The notes under the pieces were generated by a model that ran no database searches, was not told the origin of the DNA, and was given only the letters and a program-made list of their open reading frames with translations. The translations under genes and the position numbers were made by a program. Below, in pieces: positions 28,684 through 38,073 of a DNA stretch of 64,000 nucleotides. The stretch is taken from assembly GCF_014645895.1 (NCBI RefSeq), contig NZ_BMMP01000004.1:186001-250000 (forward strand), read 5' to 3'. Numbering within the stretch: position 1 is the stretch's first letter; the number at the start of each line of letters is the position of its first letter. This DNA comes from Streptomyces daqingensis. Its GTDB lineage: Bacteria > Actinomycetota > Actinomycetes > Streptomycetales > Streptomycetaceae.

Positions 28684-29190
28684 GTGCTCGACATCGGCTA
28701 CTCCCTCTCGCCGCGCTTCCCCGACCCGCCGCAGACCGACTACCGCTCGGCGGACGTCCACGCCCTGCGGCACGACCTCTTCTGCGGCGACGTCTATCTC
28801 GCCGACACGGAGACCGACCACGAACTGGCCACGTCCTGGGGCTGGTTGCCCGTACTCGACTTCGCCTGGGCGCTGTGCGACGTCGTGGCGGACCTCGACG
28901 CCGACCCGCGCGGCAGCCGCGCGCCCGGACCGCTGCGGGCCGAACTCGACTTCACCGAGAGCACCGACCGCATGCGCTTCGAGAGGCGCTTCGGCTGGGT
29001 GGACGTCACCGCCGACTGGGTCACGCGGAAGGACGGCCGGAACACCCCCCTCACCTGTGCGTACACCGAACTGCGGCGCGAGTCGCGGGACTTCCTGCAC
29101 GACCTGGTCGCCGACCTGACGGACATGCACGAGGACCTCGCCGGCAATCCCGCCGTGTGGAGCCTGCAGGCACGCTTCCCCCGCGTCTGA
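28684..29190 (+). CDS. Conserved-looking hypothetical protein
   Basis: A 168-residue soluble acidic protein starting with GTG (MLDIGYSLSPRFPDPPQTDYRSADVHALRHDLFCGDVYL). It is rich in Asp and Trp and has no signal or membrane segment. Part of the pattern (DLNFTES-like and VDVTADWVTR) resembles small actinobacterial proteins of unknown role, perhaps immunity-type proteins; that is a guess. It converges on the pentapeptide-repeat gene. Confidence 0.7.
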   Translation: MLDIGYSLSPRFPDPPQTDYRSADVHALRHDLFCGDVYLADTETDHELATSWGWLPVLDFAWALCDVVADLDADPRGSRAPGPLRAELDFTESTDRMRFERRFGWVDVTADWVTRKDGRNTPLTCAYTELRRESRDFLHDLVADLTDMHEDLAGNPAVWSLQARFPRV

Positions 29191-29255
29191 GCGGCCTCGC
29201 CGCCCGCGGTCGCGGACGGCGGACGCGGGCGGATCTCGCCGCTCGACGGCGCACT

Positions 29256-29942
29256 TCACCGCTCGACGCGGAGCCCCATCTCAGCCGCCAACGCCGGTGC
29301 GAGATCCAGCAGTTGACTCGTGTTCACGACCGCGCCGGCCAGCTCTCCCACCCCTGCGGCGATGTCCAGTTCGGCCGCCTCGCGCAGATCCACGTCCGTC
29401 ATCGCCGCCTTCGTGAAGTCCACGCCGCGCAGCACGCAGCCGGAGAACGCCACCCTGGCGAGCTTCGCCCCGCCGAAGTCCGGCTCCACCAGGACGCAGT
29501 TCTCGAACGTGACGTCGGACAGCACCGACTGCCGCAGGTTGAGGAAGTCGATCTTCCCGCCGCGCACGATGACCCTGGACAGGTGCGCACCGTGCAACTG
29601 GACGCCGCCCAGCCGCGCGTCCACGATCTCCACGTCGCGCAGCTCGGCTCCCGCCAGGTCCGTGCCGACGCCCGTGACGCCCTCCATCAGGCTGTCGAGG
29701 AGCCGCACCCTCTCCCACCGGGCCTCGTCGAGGGAGCAGCGCCGGATCGCGCAGTCGAGGAACGTCGCCCCCGAGCCGTCCGTGCCCGAGAGATCGGCGT
29801 CCTCGAAGCCGATTCCGTCGTGATCGTGTTCAAGCCCCGCGCCCTCGCGGTACGGCCGCAGCTCCGGCAGTGAGATCTCCGGGCGCCGGGGGCTGTTCAC
29901 CGCCCCCGTGCTCTTCTTCGTCGTCGTCCTCGCCATCCGCAC
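29256..29942 (-). CDS. Pentapeptide-repeat protein
   Basis: A 228-residue protein. From about residue 45 to 200 it consists of A(D/N)LxX-type five-residue repeats (FEDADLSGTD, AELRDVEIVDARLGGVQLHGAHLS, LRGVDFTKAAMTDVDL), which fold into a right-handed beta helix. The N-terminus is basic. Roles in this superfamily range from gyrase mimicry to scaffolding; none can be assigned here. Confidence 0.88.
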   Translation of the reverse strand: MRMARTTTKKSTGAVNSPRRPEISLPELRPYREGAGLEHDHDGIGFEDADLSGTDGSGATFLDCAIRRCSLDEARWERVRLLDSLMEGVTGVGTDLAGAELRDVEIVDARLGGVQLHGAHLSRVIVRGGKIDFLNLRQSVLSDVTFENCVLVEPDFGGAKLARVAFSGCVLRGVDFTKAAMTDVDLREAAELDIAAGVGELAGAVVNTSQLLDLAPALAAEMGLRVER

Positions 29943-30056
29943 ATCGTGCAGCGTGCCACCGACAACGCGGCGGCGGCCGGACCGCGCGGCGGCGCCCGAC
30001 GTCCGTCACCCGTCCCGCGCGGGCGTACGGGACGGGAGTCCAGACGGGTGTCTCGC

Positions 30057-30419
30057 TCAGCTCGCCGGCTTGGCGTACTCGCTCGCCATGCCTCCGGCGA
30101 AGTCGTACACGATCACCGGTTCGTCGCCGACGACCCAGGCGTCGTGCCCCGGCGAGCAGACGAATACGTCACCGGGCCCCACTTCGGCCTCGGTTCCGTC
30201 GTCCATCCTGATGCGCAGGCGCCCTTGCATCACGAACCCGTTGTGGTGGACCTGGCAGGTGTCCGTGCCCGCGATGGGGCCCACCGACTCCGTCCAGCGC
30301 CAGCCCGGTTCGAACGTGGCGACCGCGAAGTCCATCCCGGTCAGGTGCAGGCTCTCGAGGTGTCCCCGGGGAAAGTCGCGCCGCTCGTCGGCCTTGTCGA
30401 TCGTCTTGACTTCCATCAT
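30057..30419 (-). CDS. Cupin-domain protein
   Basis: A 120-residue single cupin. Motif 1 contains GTDTCQVHHNGFVMQGRLRI and motif 2 VGPGDVFVCSPGHDAWV, giving the His/His and His metal ligands. The ATG at 30419 follows GGAGGAGAG. It is probably a small metal-dependent binding protein or enzyme. It stands alone, so the substrate is unknown. Confidence 0.85.
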   Translation of the reverse strand: MMEVKTIDKADERRDFPRGHLESLHLTGMDFAVATFEPGWRWTESVGPIAGTDTCQVHHNGFVMQGRLRIRMDDGTEAEVGPGDVFVCSPGHDAWVVGDEPVIVYDFAGGMASEYAKPAS

Positions 30420-30683
30420 GAGGCTCTCCTCCAATCGCCCCCGTGTGCTTCTTCCATGGTGCTGCGGGAGGCGCGCGGACCACGAATGCCGCGGCAGGCG
30501 AATCCGGGAACGGCGGGGAGGCCCGGAAGGGGCGGGAAGCGGGCGCCCTGGAGGGGCGGGGGCGCGTCCCCGGCGTGCGGGAGAGGCTCGCGTATGTCCG
30601 GGCCCGGACATGCGCCCGGCCGGCGCCCCGCGAGTGCGCGGGTGCACCGGCCGGTTCGTGCACGGACCGTGACGCCTCGGGGT

Positions 30684-31532
30684 TCAGCCCGTGGCGAGGA
30701 CCTTGAGGCGGCTCAGCGCGCCGTTGAAGCGGTTGCGGTCGCCGACCGTCTTCCCGGTCGAGCTGTACTGCCAGAACGTCTGGAAGGGCCAGCCGCCGGG
30801 CAGCGCGCCCACCGACGACCCCCAGCTCGGGATCCACAGCGGACTGGTGCTCTTGAACTTCGACGAGTTGCCGGTGCACTTCTTCCACCAGGTGGTGGAG
30901 GTGTAGATGACCATGTGCCGGCTCGTCCGCGCGCGGTACGTCTTAGCGAAGTCGGAGATCCAGTCGACCATGGCCTTCTGGGACTTGCCGTAGCAGGCGG
31001 AGCCGTACGGGTTGTACTCCAGGTCGAGAGCGCCCGGCAGCGTCTTGCCGTCCCGCGACCAGCCTCCGCCGTGCGAGGCGAAGTAGTTCGCCTGCGCCGC
31101 ACCGCTGGAGTTGGACGGCAGGGCGAAGTGGTACGAGCCGCGGATCATGCCGCTCTTGTAGGAGCCGTTGTACTGCTGGGCGAACTTGGGGTTGGTGTAG
31201 GTGGTGCCCTCGGTCGCCTTCACATAGGCGAACCGCACACCCTGCTTGTACAAGGCGGACCAGGGGACGTCGCCGTTGTGGCTGGAGACGTCCACCCCTT
31301 CTACGGACGCGGCGAGCGTCCGGGACGAGGCGTCCCTCGTGTCGCGTTCGTGGGCACGGATGGTGGAGCCCATCCAGTCCTTCTCTGGGTGAGCCGGCCG
31401 CTCCCCCTCGCCCTGCGCCTGCGCCGTTCCGGGAAGCGTCAGCAGCAGGGCGATTGCGGCGAGGATGACGGCGGGGGTACCCGCCGTGCCGGAGAGGGCA
31501 CGGCGCGACGGGCCGGACCTTGGCAGGGGCAT
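30684..31532 (-). CDS. Secreted GH25 lysozyme
   Basis: A 282-residue muramidase. A Sec signal peptide covers residues 1-40 (VILAAIALLLTLPGTAQAQ). The GH25 domain (about 78-280) begins EGVDVSSHNGDVPW and has the catalytic GALDLEYN (DxE), YVKATEGTTYTNPKF and WQYSS near the end. The likely role is cleavage of peptidoglycan or of O-acetylated cell walls (Chalaropsis type). An AT-rich stretch (31570-31610) upstream probably contains the promoter. Confidence 0.93.
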   Translation of the reverse strand: MPLPRSGPSRRALSGTAGTPAVILAAIALLLTLPGTAQAQGEGERPAHPEKDWMGSTIRAHERDTRDASSRTLAASVEGVDVSSHNGDVPWSALYKQGVRFAYVKATEGTTYTNPKFAQQYNGSYKSGMIRGSYHFALPSNSSGAAQANYFASHGGGWSRDGKTLPGALDLEYNPYGSACYGKSQKAMVDWISDFAKTYRARTSRHMVIYTSTTWWKKCTGNSSKFKSTSPLWIPSWGSSVGALPGGWPFQTFWQYSSTGKTVGDRNRFNGALSRLKVLATG

Positions 31533-31747
31533 GCGTGCCTCCGTAGATGTCGATGAGTCGCGCTGCAGCAGATCGAATGTAACGGCAGATAAACGTATAA
31601 ATAGGGCGCCTCGCCGAGTGCGGGCAGACCGGGGAGCGGCCGGCTCGTAGCAGGCCGGCACCGGACTGCGCATCCCTTTCATTACTTCGGGTGATGCGGA
31701 AGCTCCGCACGGCTACCATCCTCTCCACGCTTCAAGGAGGGGGGACC

Positions 31748-32023
31748 ATGCGCGCTCGTGCCGTCGCACCACTGATCGCAATCGCCGCACTGACCGGCTG
31801 CGCCCAGTCACAGGAGAAGATCGCCGAAGAGTGCGCGGCGAAAGTCGCACACATGAAGAAGCCCCCGAAGCACGCCATGAGCGACCCGCGGCCCGCGGAG
31901 TGCGAGGACCTCAACGACGAGGACTACGTCGTGATCGTCACGCACCGGGCGTACAACGGCGACGACATCTTCGACGAGGAGGGCGTCGTCGACCAGGAGA
32001 AGATCGACAAGGTCGACGAGTAG
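31748..32023 (+). CDS. Small lipoprotein, unknown function
   Basis: A 91-residue protein with a strong ribosome-binding site (AAGGAGGGGG). The signal peptide ends in a lipobox LTGC (Cys18). The mature part is acidic, with EECAAKVAHMKKPPKH and ECEDLNDEDYVVI. Two further Cys may pair. No domain is recognised. It is divergent from the lysozyme gene. Confidence 0.72.
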   Translation: MRARAVAPLIAIAALTGCAQSQEKIAEECAAKVAHMKKPPKHAMSDPRPAECEDLNDEDYVVIVTHRAYNGDDIFDEEGVVDQEKIDKVDE

Positions 32024-32063
32024 CCCCGCACCGCTCTCCGCCCCGGCGTGGCAATGTGGACGC

Positions 32064-32837
32064 ATGTGCGGCAGATACGCCTCCACCCGCGCGCCCGAGG
32101 ACCTCGCCGGCCTCTTCGACGTCGACCGGTGGGAGCCCGAGCAGGCGCTGGCCCCGAACTACAACGTCGCGCCCACGGACGAGGTGTGGGCCGTCGTCGA
32201 GGCACCCGACCGTGAGACAGGAGCGGTCGAGCGGCAACTCAGGCCTTTGCGCTGGGGGTTGGTGCCGTTCTGGGCGAAGAGCCCGAACGTCGGCCCGAAG
32301 ATGATCAACGCCCGCGTGGAGACCGTCCACGAGAAGCCGGCCTACCGGCGTGCGTTCGCCAAGCGGCGCTGCCTGCTGCCCGCTGACGGTTTCTACGAGT
32401 GGCGCACGGCCCGGGCGGCCGGCACCGGCAAGAGCTACAAGCAGCCGTACTTCATCACGCCGGAGGACGGCGAGATCATGGCGCTGGCGGGGCTGTACGA
32501 GTTCTGGCGCGACCCTGAGCGCGACGACGGCGACCCGCGGGCGTGGTGGGCGACGTGCACCGTCATCACCACCGAGGCCACCGACGCCGCCGGCCGGGTC
32601 CACCCGCGCATGCCGCTCGCCATCACCCCCGGCGACCAGGCGGCGTGGCTCGACCCCGCACACCAGGACCCGGACGAGCTCCGCTCGCTGCTCTCCTCTC
32701 CCGCCGGCGGCCGCCTCGACGCCCGGCCCGTCTCGACCGCCGTCAACAACGTCCGCAACAACGGGCCCCACCTGCTCGACCCGGTCCCGGAGCCGGACGG
32801 CTCGCCCGCCGGCGACCAGCGGCAGGACGGTTCGTAA
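32064..32837 (+). CDS. SRAP-domain protein (YedK/HMCES type)
   Basis: A 257-residue SOS-response-associated peptidase-like protein. The catalytic Cys is residue 2 (MCGRYAS), followed by YNVAPTDEVW, LRWGLVPFWAKS, NARVETVHEKP, RCLLPADGFYEW and the His in HPRMPL. Proteins of this family form a stable thiazolidine cross-link to abasic sites in single-stranded DNA and protect them. All conserved residues that I can check are present. Confidence 0.93.
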   Translation: MCGRYASTRAPEDLAGLFDVDRWEPEQALAPNYNVAPTDEVWAVVEAPDRETGAVERQLRPLRWGLVPFWAKSPNVGPKMINARVETVHEKPAYRRAFAKRRCLLPADGFYEWRTARAAGTGKSYKQPYFITPEDGEIMALAGLYEFWRDPERDDGDPRAWWATCTVITTEATDAAGRVHPRMPLAITPGDQAAWLDPAHQDPDELRSLLSSPAGGRLDARPVSTAVNNVRNNGPHLLDPVPEPDGSPAGDQRQDGS

Positions 32838-32917
32838 CCGGGCGGCCCGCGACTGCCGGCCCACGCGGCCTGGCGGGCCGGGGTGAGGGGATCGGCTCAG
32901 CCCCTGGCCGCCCGCAC

Positions 32918-32943
32918 CATTCTCTGACTAGAGTCAGAGAATG
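32918..32943 (+). promoter_or_regulatory. Operator palindrome overlapping the marR-gnat start codon
   Basis: Perfect 12-bp arms CATTCTCTGACT and AGTCAGAGAATG around a 2-bp centre. The right arm includes the ATG start. TAGAGT inside it is a plausible -10 for a leaderless mRNA. It is most likely the autorepression site of the MarR domain encoded downstream. Confidence 0.75.
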
Positions 32944-33861
32944 GACGAGGCACAGGTCGAGCGAGTGCAGATCGAGCGAGTACGGCGGTTCAACCGCACC
33001 GTCACCGAGCGCGTGGGCGCGCTGAACGACCGGTACCTCGGGCGGGAGCGGCCCATCGGTGCGGCGCGGCTGCTGTGGGAGACCGGGGACGGCGGACGCG
33101 ACGTGCGGGAGCTGCGCGAGCGGCTGGAGCTGGACTCCGGATACGTCAGCCGGCTGCTGCGCTCACTGGAGAACGACGGGCTCGTGACCGTCGAGCGGCA
33201 GCAGCGGGACAGGCGGGTGCGCACCGTCCGCCTCACCGAAGCCGGACGCGCCGAGCGCGCCGCCCTCGACTCCGGCAGCGACGAGCTGGCCGGCTCGCTC
33301 CTCGAACCGCTCAACCCCTCCCAGCGCGCCCGCCTCGTCGACGCGATGGCGGAGGTCGAGCGGCTGCTGACCGCCTCGACCGTGACCTTGGAGACCGTCG
33401 ACCCGGACCATCCGGACGCGGAGTACTGCCTGCGGTCCTACTTCACCGAGCTTCAGGAGCGGTTCGACAGCGGCTTCGACCCCGCGCTGAGCCTCCTGCC
33501 CGACGCGGGGGAACTCCGCCTGCCGCGCGGCCTGTTCGTCGTCGCCCGGCTGCACGGCGAGCCGGTGGGCTGCGCCGGGCTGAAGCTGCCCTCCGGAGCC
33601 CCGGCGGAGATCAAGCGCATGTGGATCGCGCCCCGGGCCCGGCGGCTGGGCCTCGGCCGCCGCTTCCTGGCCGAACTGGAGGCACGCGCTGCCGAGAAGG
33701 GAGTCCGGGTGCTCCGCCTGGACACCAACAAGACCCTCGACGCCGCGATCGCGCTGTACCACTCGGCCGGCTTCCAGGAGGTCCCCGCCTTCAACGACGA
33801 GCCGTACGCCCACCACTGGTTCGAGAAGCGGATCGCGCCGCCGCACGGAACCACCGGATGA
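32941..33861 (+). CDS. MarR-type regulator fused to a GNAT acetyltransferase
   Basis: A 306-residue fusion. Residues 1-145 form a MarR winged helix (RELRERLELDSGYVSRLLRSLENDGLVTVERQQRDRRVRTVRLTEAGRAE). Residues 155-300 form a GNAT domain with the acetyl-CoA loop RARRLGLGRRFLAELEARA (Q/RxxGxG/A) and a typical C-terminal ALYHSAGFQEVPAF. Such fusions are widespread in actinobacteria. The gene appears leaderless, and its start lies inside a perfect palindrome, so autoregulation is likely. Confidence 0.92.
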   Translation: MDEAQVERVQIERVRRFNRTVTERVGALNDRYLGRERPIGAARLLWETGDGGRDVRELRERLELDSGYVSRLLRSLENDGLVTVERQQRDRRVRTVRLTEAGRAERAALDSGSDELAGSLLEPLNPSQRARLVDAMAEVERLLTASTVTLETVDPDHPDAEYCLRSYFTELQERFDSGFDPALSLLPDAGELRLPRGLFVVARLHGEPVGCAGLKLPSGAPAEIKRMWIAPRARRLGLGRRFLAELEARAAEKGVRVLRLDTNKTLDAAIALYHSAGFQEVPAFNDEPYAHHWFEKRIAPPHGTTG

Positions 33862-33962
33862 ACCGCCGCCCGGGACCGGATGAGCCGAGCGGGCCGTGGC
33901 GGTGAGGGGCGCGGGGCCGTACCGGAAGGGCGCCTACGCCCCCGGGCATGACGCGCCGCGGG

Positions 33963-35105
33963 TCAGCAGCGCTCTTCCACGGCCTCCCGGCCGCGTGCGA
34001 GCAGGTTCCTGGTGCGGGGGAAGTCGCGGAGCTGCTCGTCGAGCAGGTCCAGTCCCGGCAGCAGCGAGGCGGGAGGCACTCCGCGGGCCGCGAGGATGTC
34101 GGAGGTCCAGCCCAGGAAGCCGGTGAAGAGCCCGACGTCGTCGACGTACAGGGCGGCGCCGAGGAAGTCGACGATGTGGGCGAGGTCCTCGGCGGTGCGC
34201 TCGCGCTGCGCCTCGCTGTAGTCCGCCATGGCCGGACAGCGCTTCTCCAGCCCCGAGAAGGTGGCGCGCACCAGCTCCCGGGAGCTGCGCTTGACCATCG
34301 TGTACTCCTGGTCGCGCAGGTGCGGCAGCTCGCCCGCGGGACGGCCGCCGGCGGGCAGCGGGATCCCCTCGGCCAGCCGGTCGGCGGCGGCCCGCGCGTC
34401 CGGCGCCCAGGCCTGAGCGCCGAGCACCCGCGCGTACCGTCCGCCCGGGCCGAACGCCGCACCGCCGACCATGACCGGCGCGCCCGCCGCCTGGCAGGCG
34501 GTGATCGCCGCGTGCGCGGTGGGGAGCCGGGTGGGCAGCGAGCTGGACAGGGCGACCGTCTCCGAACCGGTGCGGTGCAGAGGGGAGACGAGGTGCGACG
34601 AGGGCACCTGGGCGCCGAGGTAGTCGACCTGCCAGCCGCGCAGCCGGAGCACCTCGGTCAGCAGCCGCGCGGGCAACGCGTGCCACTCGCCGTCCACGCA
34701 GGCCACGGTGACGCGGCCGCGCGGCTCCGGGTTCTCCTGCGGCGGGAGCGCCGCGACGGCCCGGTCGCTGATCGCCGTCGCGGCGTGCTCCGCCGCCACG
34801 GACATGCGGTCGGCCGCCCATTCGACGCCGACGCGGTGCTGCACGGCCCCGATGACGTCCAGCAGGACGCTCTCGGGCTCCAGTCCGGCGTCCAGCGCGT
34901 CACGCACCGTCTTCAGCGCGACGTACTCGTCGCCGGCCTCGACGGCGCGCCAGAGCCTCCCGGCCCACTCCGCGGCGAGCTCGCCCTGCGGACCGGGCGG
35001 CACGGGGCCGGCGGGAGCCCCCGGCGTGAACAGCACGGGTCCGGACGGTTCGGGCGGCTGCCCCGGCTCGTCGCCGGGCGGGAAGTCCGAAGGCGGGACG
35101 GTCAC
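33963..35105 (-). CDS. B12-binding (CarH/LitR-type photosensor-like) protein
   Basis: A 380-residue protein. Residues 1-45 are Pro-rich and disordered. Residues 46-120 form the helical cobalamin cap domain and contain the W-x9-E-H motif (Trp96 to Glu106-His107) that marks light-sensing adenosylcobalamin domains. Residues 130-250 form the Rossmann B12 domain, with the ligand His142 in GEWHALPARLL and VMVGGAAFGP. Residues 265-380 are a helical output domain, not a DNA-binding one. GTG start overlaps the stop of the phosphatase gene (GTGA), so the two are coupled. Confidence 0.82.
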   Translation of the reverse strand: MTVPPSDFPPGDEPGQPPEPSGPVLFTPGAPAGPVPPGPQGELAAEWAGRLWRAVEAGDEYVALKTVRDALDAGLEPESVLLDVIGAVQHRVGVEWAADRMSVAAEHAATAISDRAVAALPPQENPEPRGRVTVACVDGEWHALPARLLTEVLRLRGWQVDYLGAQVPSSHLVSPLHRTGSETVALSSSLPTRLPTAHAAITACQAAGAPVMVGGAAFGPGGRYARVLGAQAWAPDARAAADRLAEGIPLPAGGRPAGELPHLRDQEYTMVKRSSRELVRATFSGLEKRCPAMADYSEAQRERTAEDLAHIVDFLGAALYVDDVGLFTGFLGWTSDILAARGVPPASLLPGLDLLDEQLRDFPRTRNLLARGREAVEERC

Positions 35106-36736
35106 GCGTCACCCTCCAGGTCCGGGCTCGCCGCCGCCGGTTCGGGCCGTCGCGGAGCGGTGAGCGCGATCAGGGCCATGTCGTCGTGCTCGTCCTCGCC
35201 CACCCACTCGGCGGCGAGCATGTGCACACGCTCGACCACCACCTCCGCCGGGAGCCCGGCGCACTCGGCGAGCGCCCGTCTGAGCCGCTCCTCGCCGAAC
35301 CGGCTGTCGCCCATCGGCCCGCCCTTGGCCTCGGTGATGCCGTCCGTGTACAGCAGGCACGTCTCACCGGGCGCCAGGAGGACCTCGTCGGTCTCCGACT
35401 CGATCTGAGGCAGCACCCCCATGAGCGTGCCCCGGGTCCTGGCCTCCTCGACGGTGCCGTCCCGGCGCACGAGGAGCGGGGCCAGGTGGCCCGCACTGGT
35501 CAGCCGCAGCCGGAGGCCGCCCTCGGCGGGCTCCGCCGAGGCGAGCACGAGCGTGGCGAAACGGGAGTGGTGGGTGCCCGTCAGCGCCTGGTTCAGCATC
35601 GTGAGCATGCGCTGGTGGTCCGCGGCCAGCGGGAGCAGCGCTCCCAGGGTGTTGCGGATCTTGCCCGTCAGGACCGCCGCTTCGAGCCCCTTGCCGCACA
35701 CGTCGCCGAGCGCCACCAGGGTGCCGCCCGGCACGGCTTCGGAACCGACCGTGTGGTGGACGTCGTAGAAGTCGCCGCCGACCCGTTCGCTGTCCCCGGC
35801 GGGGCGGTACCGGGAGGCCAGCTCGAGTCCGTCCGCCTCGCCGAGGACCGGCGGAAGCAGCTCGCGCATGAGGACGTCGGTGATCGACGCCTGCTCCGCG
35901 TACAGCCGGGCCGCGGACATCGCCGCACCCGCCCACTGCGCGAACAGTGCGGCGGTCTCCTCCTCGCCCTCGCTGAACTCGGCCTCCCCGGTGGCGCGCA
36001 GCAGCACGAGCGCACCCGCCGGGACTCCCTGCCCCGGCAGCGGGACGAGAGCGACCGCCTTGACGCCGTCGGCCCCCTCCGGCAGCAGCCAGTCCGCGAG
36101 CTCGGGGTCGATCCAGCGGAACGGCACCGGCGGGAACCCGCGCAGCGCCTCGGCCAGGCCCGGCACCTGCTCCGGGACAGCTGTCTCCGTGCGCCGCGTC
36201 ACGCGCCCGGCGGCGTCGCACATGGCCACCGGCAGCCTCCGGCCGTCGCCCGGGGAGATGACGACGGCGGCGTCCGCGAGGTACCTCGCGGCGAGCTGCG
36301 CTGCCACCTCCATGCACCTGCCGGGATTGAGCGTGGAGAACAGCGCCTCGGACGCCTCGACGAGGAAGCGGGTGTGCCGGCGCTCCCGCGCCAGCTCGTC
36401 GGCCGCAGGCCGGTCCTCGGACTCGCCCACGAGCCACAGGGCGGTGGAACCGTCGCCCACCGGCGCGGTGCGGACGGTGTAGGGCCGCTGCCCTATCCGG
36501 CCGTGCACGGCGCCGTCGGACTCGGCGGCGGCAGCCTCGGCCAGCCAAACCGGCAGGACGTCCGACGCGGGGGATCCGGGAACGACCCTGGGGAAGAGCG
36601 CCTCAGCCGGGGCGTTGTACTCGGCCACGGTCCCGTCGGCGTGCATGAGCAGCACCGGGTACGGGGCGGCGAGCGCCAGGGCGCGGACGGACGCGTCCTG
36701 GCGGCTTCGGGCGGGGTACTGCAAGCGGGAGGTCAC
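35102..36736 (-). CDS. PAS-GAF-PP2C (SpoIIE/RsbU-type) phosphatase
   Basis: A 544-residue protein. A PAS domain covers about residues 15-105, GAF about 125-285, and a PP2C-type serine phosphatase about 300-530. Metal-binding motifs are present: GGDFYDV (320-326), GDVCGKG (344-350), YTDGITEA and EDEHDDMALI. Proteins of this type dephosphorylate anti-anti-sigma factors in partner-switching pathways. It is first in an operon with the B12-binding protein, which makes a light- or B12-tuned phosphatase likely (inference). No kinase or STAS gene is nearby. Confidence 0.9.
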   Translation of the reverse strand: MTSRLQYPARSRQDASVRALALAAPYPVLLMHADGTVAEYNAPAEALFPRVVPGSPASDVLPVWLAEAAAAESDGAVHGRIGQRPYTVRTAPVGDGSTALWLVGESEDRPAADELARERRHTRFLVEASEALFSTLNPGRCMEVAAQLAARYLADAAVVISPGDGRRLPVAMCDAAGRVTRRTETAVPEQVPGLAEALRGFPPVPFRWIDPELADWLLPEGADGVKAVALVPLPGQGVPAGALVLLRATGEAEFSEGEEETAALFAQWAGAAMSAARLYAEQASITDVLMRELLPPVLGEADGLELASRYRPAGDSERVGGDFYDVHHTVGSEAVPGGTLVALGDVCGKGLEAAVLTGKIRNTLGALLPLAADHQRMLTMLNQALTGTHHSRFATLVLASAEPAEGGLRLRLTSAGHLAPLLVRRDGTVEEARTRGTLMGVLPQIESETDEVLLAPGETCLLYTDGITEAKGGPMGDSRFGEERLRRALAECAGLPAEVVVERVHMLAAEWVGEDEHDDMALIALTAPRRPEPAAASPDLEGDA

Positions 36737-37034
36737 TCCTCGTACCTGGAGGGCACCTTTTCCTTTTTGCCGATGATGTCCTCCTTCAACTATTCATCAC
36801 CCCTCCCGAACCCGCAATCAACGCACGAGGAGCGGCCGCCCCCGGGCGAGGTACCCATGCGCCGGCCGGAGCCGCTCCGGTGCACCAACTTGCTCTGCGC
36901 ACAGGCTCGTTCGCCTCTCGCGGCTGATCGGTCCGGGGCCAGTCCCGGGACGCCGGACGCACGCCGCGGCGCTGGGAAGGTGCCGGACGTCACGGCCGTC
37001 GCGGGGCGGGAACGGGGTCGGACGGAACGGGAGC
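36737..37034. other. Non-coding region upstream of the phosphatase gene
   Basis: About 300 bp containing the promoter of the phosphatase/B12 operon (minus strand), with an AT-richer part at 36755-36800. No gene or RNA was recognised. Confidence 0.35.
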
Positions 37035-37064
37035 GGGCCCCCTCGGAACGTTCCGAGGGGGCCC
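37035..37064. terminator. Terminator after the streptogrisin gene
   Basis: A 30-bp perfect palindrome with 15-bp arms (GGGCCCCCTCGGAAC and its complement), about 100 bp downstream of the minus-strand protease gene. As RNA it would form a hairpin with a very small loop. Confidence 0.7.
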
Positions 37065-37167
37065 TGGCAGTGACCGTGCGGCGCTCCGGGGGAACCCGGA
37101 CCGTCGCGTGCGTACGACCCGGGTTCCGGCCCGGAGGTGGCGTACGCCGGCTCCGGTCAGTGGACGG

Positions 37168-38073
37168 TCAGTAGACGCTGACGCCGTAGGCGTTGAGCGC
37201 CTCGACGACCGGCTGGAAGAACGTCGTACCGCCGGTCGTGCAGTTTCCGCTGCCGCCGGAGGTCAGGCCGATCGCCCTGCTGCCGTTGCGCAGGGAGCCG
37301 CCGCTGTCGCCGGGCTCCGCGCACACGTTCGTCTGGATCATGCCGTAGACGATGTCGCCGCCTCCGTAGTTCACCGTCGCGTTGAGGCCGGTGACGGAGC
37401 CGCTGTGCGTGCCGGTGGTGCTGCCGTGCCGGGTGACGGACATCCCGACGGTGGCGTTGGCGGCGCTGGTGATGTCGGCGCCTCCGGCCGTGCCCGGGTG
37501 GCTGGCGGAGGAGGAGCTGTAGCGGATGAGGCCGTAGTCGTTGCCCGGGAAGCTGGACCCGGCCGTCGGACCGATCACCGAGGTGCGGCCGGAGTTGGAG
37601 TACCAGGTGCCGGCACCGTCGGTGCAGTGACCCGCGGTGACGATGTAGTACGTGCTGCCGCTGCGGACGTTGAAGCCCGCGGAGCAGCGCCAGCTGTCGG
37701 CGTAGATGGCGTCGCCGCCCTGCGTCAGCTTGCGGATCTTGCCGGGGGTGCGCTCGATCTGCAGGGCCGCGGCCTGGGGCCCGGCCGCCTTCTCGATCCT
37801 CGCTATCTCGGCCTTGGAGACGGAGCTGTCGGCCGTGACGACGAGCGTGTTGCTCTTCTTGTCGACGTGCCACGCGGTGCCGGCGACGTCCGCGTCGAGC
37901 ACCGCGTCGCTCGCCGCGGAGAGCTGGGAGGCGCTGAACTGGGGGGTGGCGGGGGCCTCGGCTGCGACGGCGGGCGCGGTGAACGCTGCCGCTGCGGCCA
38001 GTCCGGACAGTCCGGCGATCAGCCGGGTGCGTCCGCGGATGCCCTTGGTGGGGGTGGTGCGCCTGATCCTCAC
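37168..38073 (-). CDS. Streptogrisin-type secreted serine protease (S1E)
   Basis: A 301-residue prepro-chymotrypsin-like protease. The signal peptide is at 1-38 ([13 protein letters not shown]). The propeptide runs to about residue 115, and the mature enzyme probably starts near [18 protein letters not shown]. The catalytic triad is visible: His in VTAGHC, Asp in NDYGLIRY, Ser in AEPGDSGGS. Four Cys give the two family disulfides. The closest resemblance is to streptogrisin B. The propeptide acts as an intramolecular chaperone in this family. Confidence 0.94.
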   Translation of the reverse strand: MRIRRTTPTKGIRGRTRLIAGLSGLAAAAAFTAPAVAAEAPATPQFSASQLSAASDAVLDADVAGTAWHVDKKSNTLVVTADSSVSKAEIARIEKAAGPQAAALQIERTPGKIRKLTQGGDAIYADSWRCSAGFNVRSGSTYYIVTAGHCTDGAGTWYSNSGRTSVIGPTAGSSFPGNDYGLIRYSSSSASHPGTAGGADITSAANATVGMSVTRHGSTTGTHSGSVTGLNATVNYGGGDIVYGMIQTNVCAEPGDSGGSLRNGSRAIGLTSGGSGNCTTGGTTFFQPVVEALNAYGVSVY

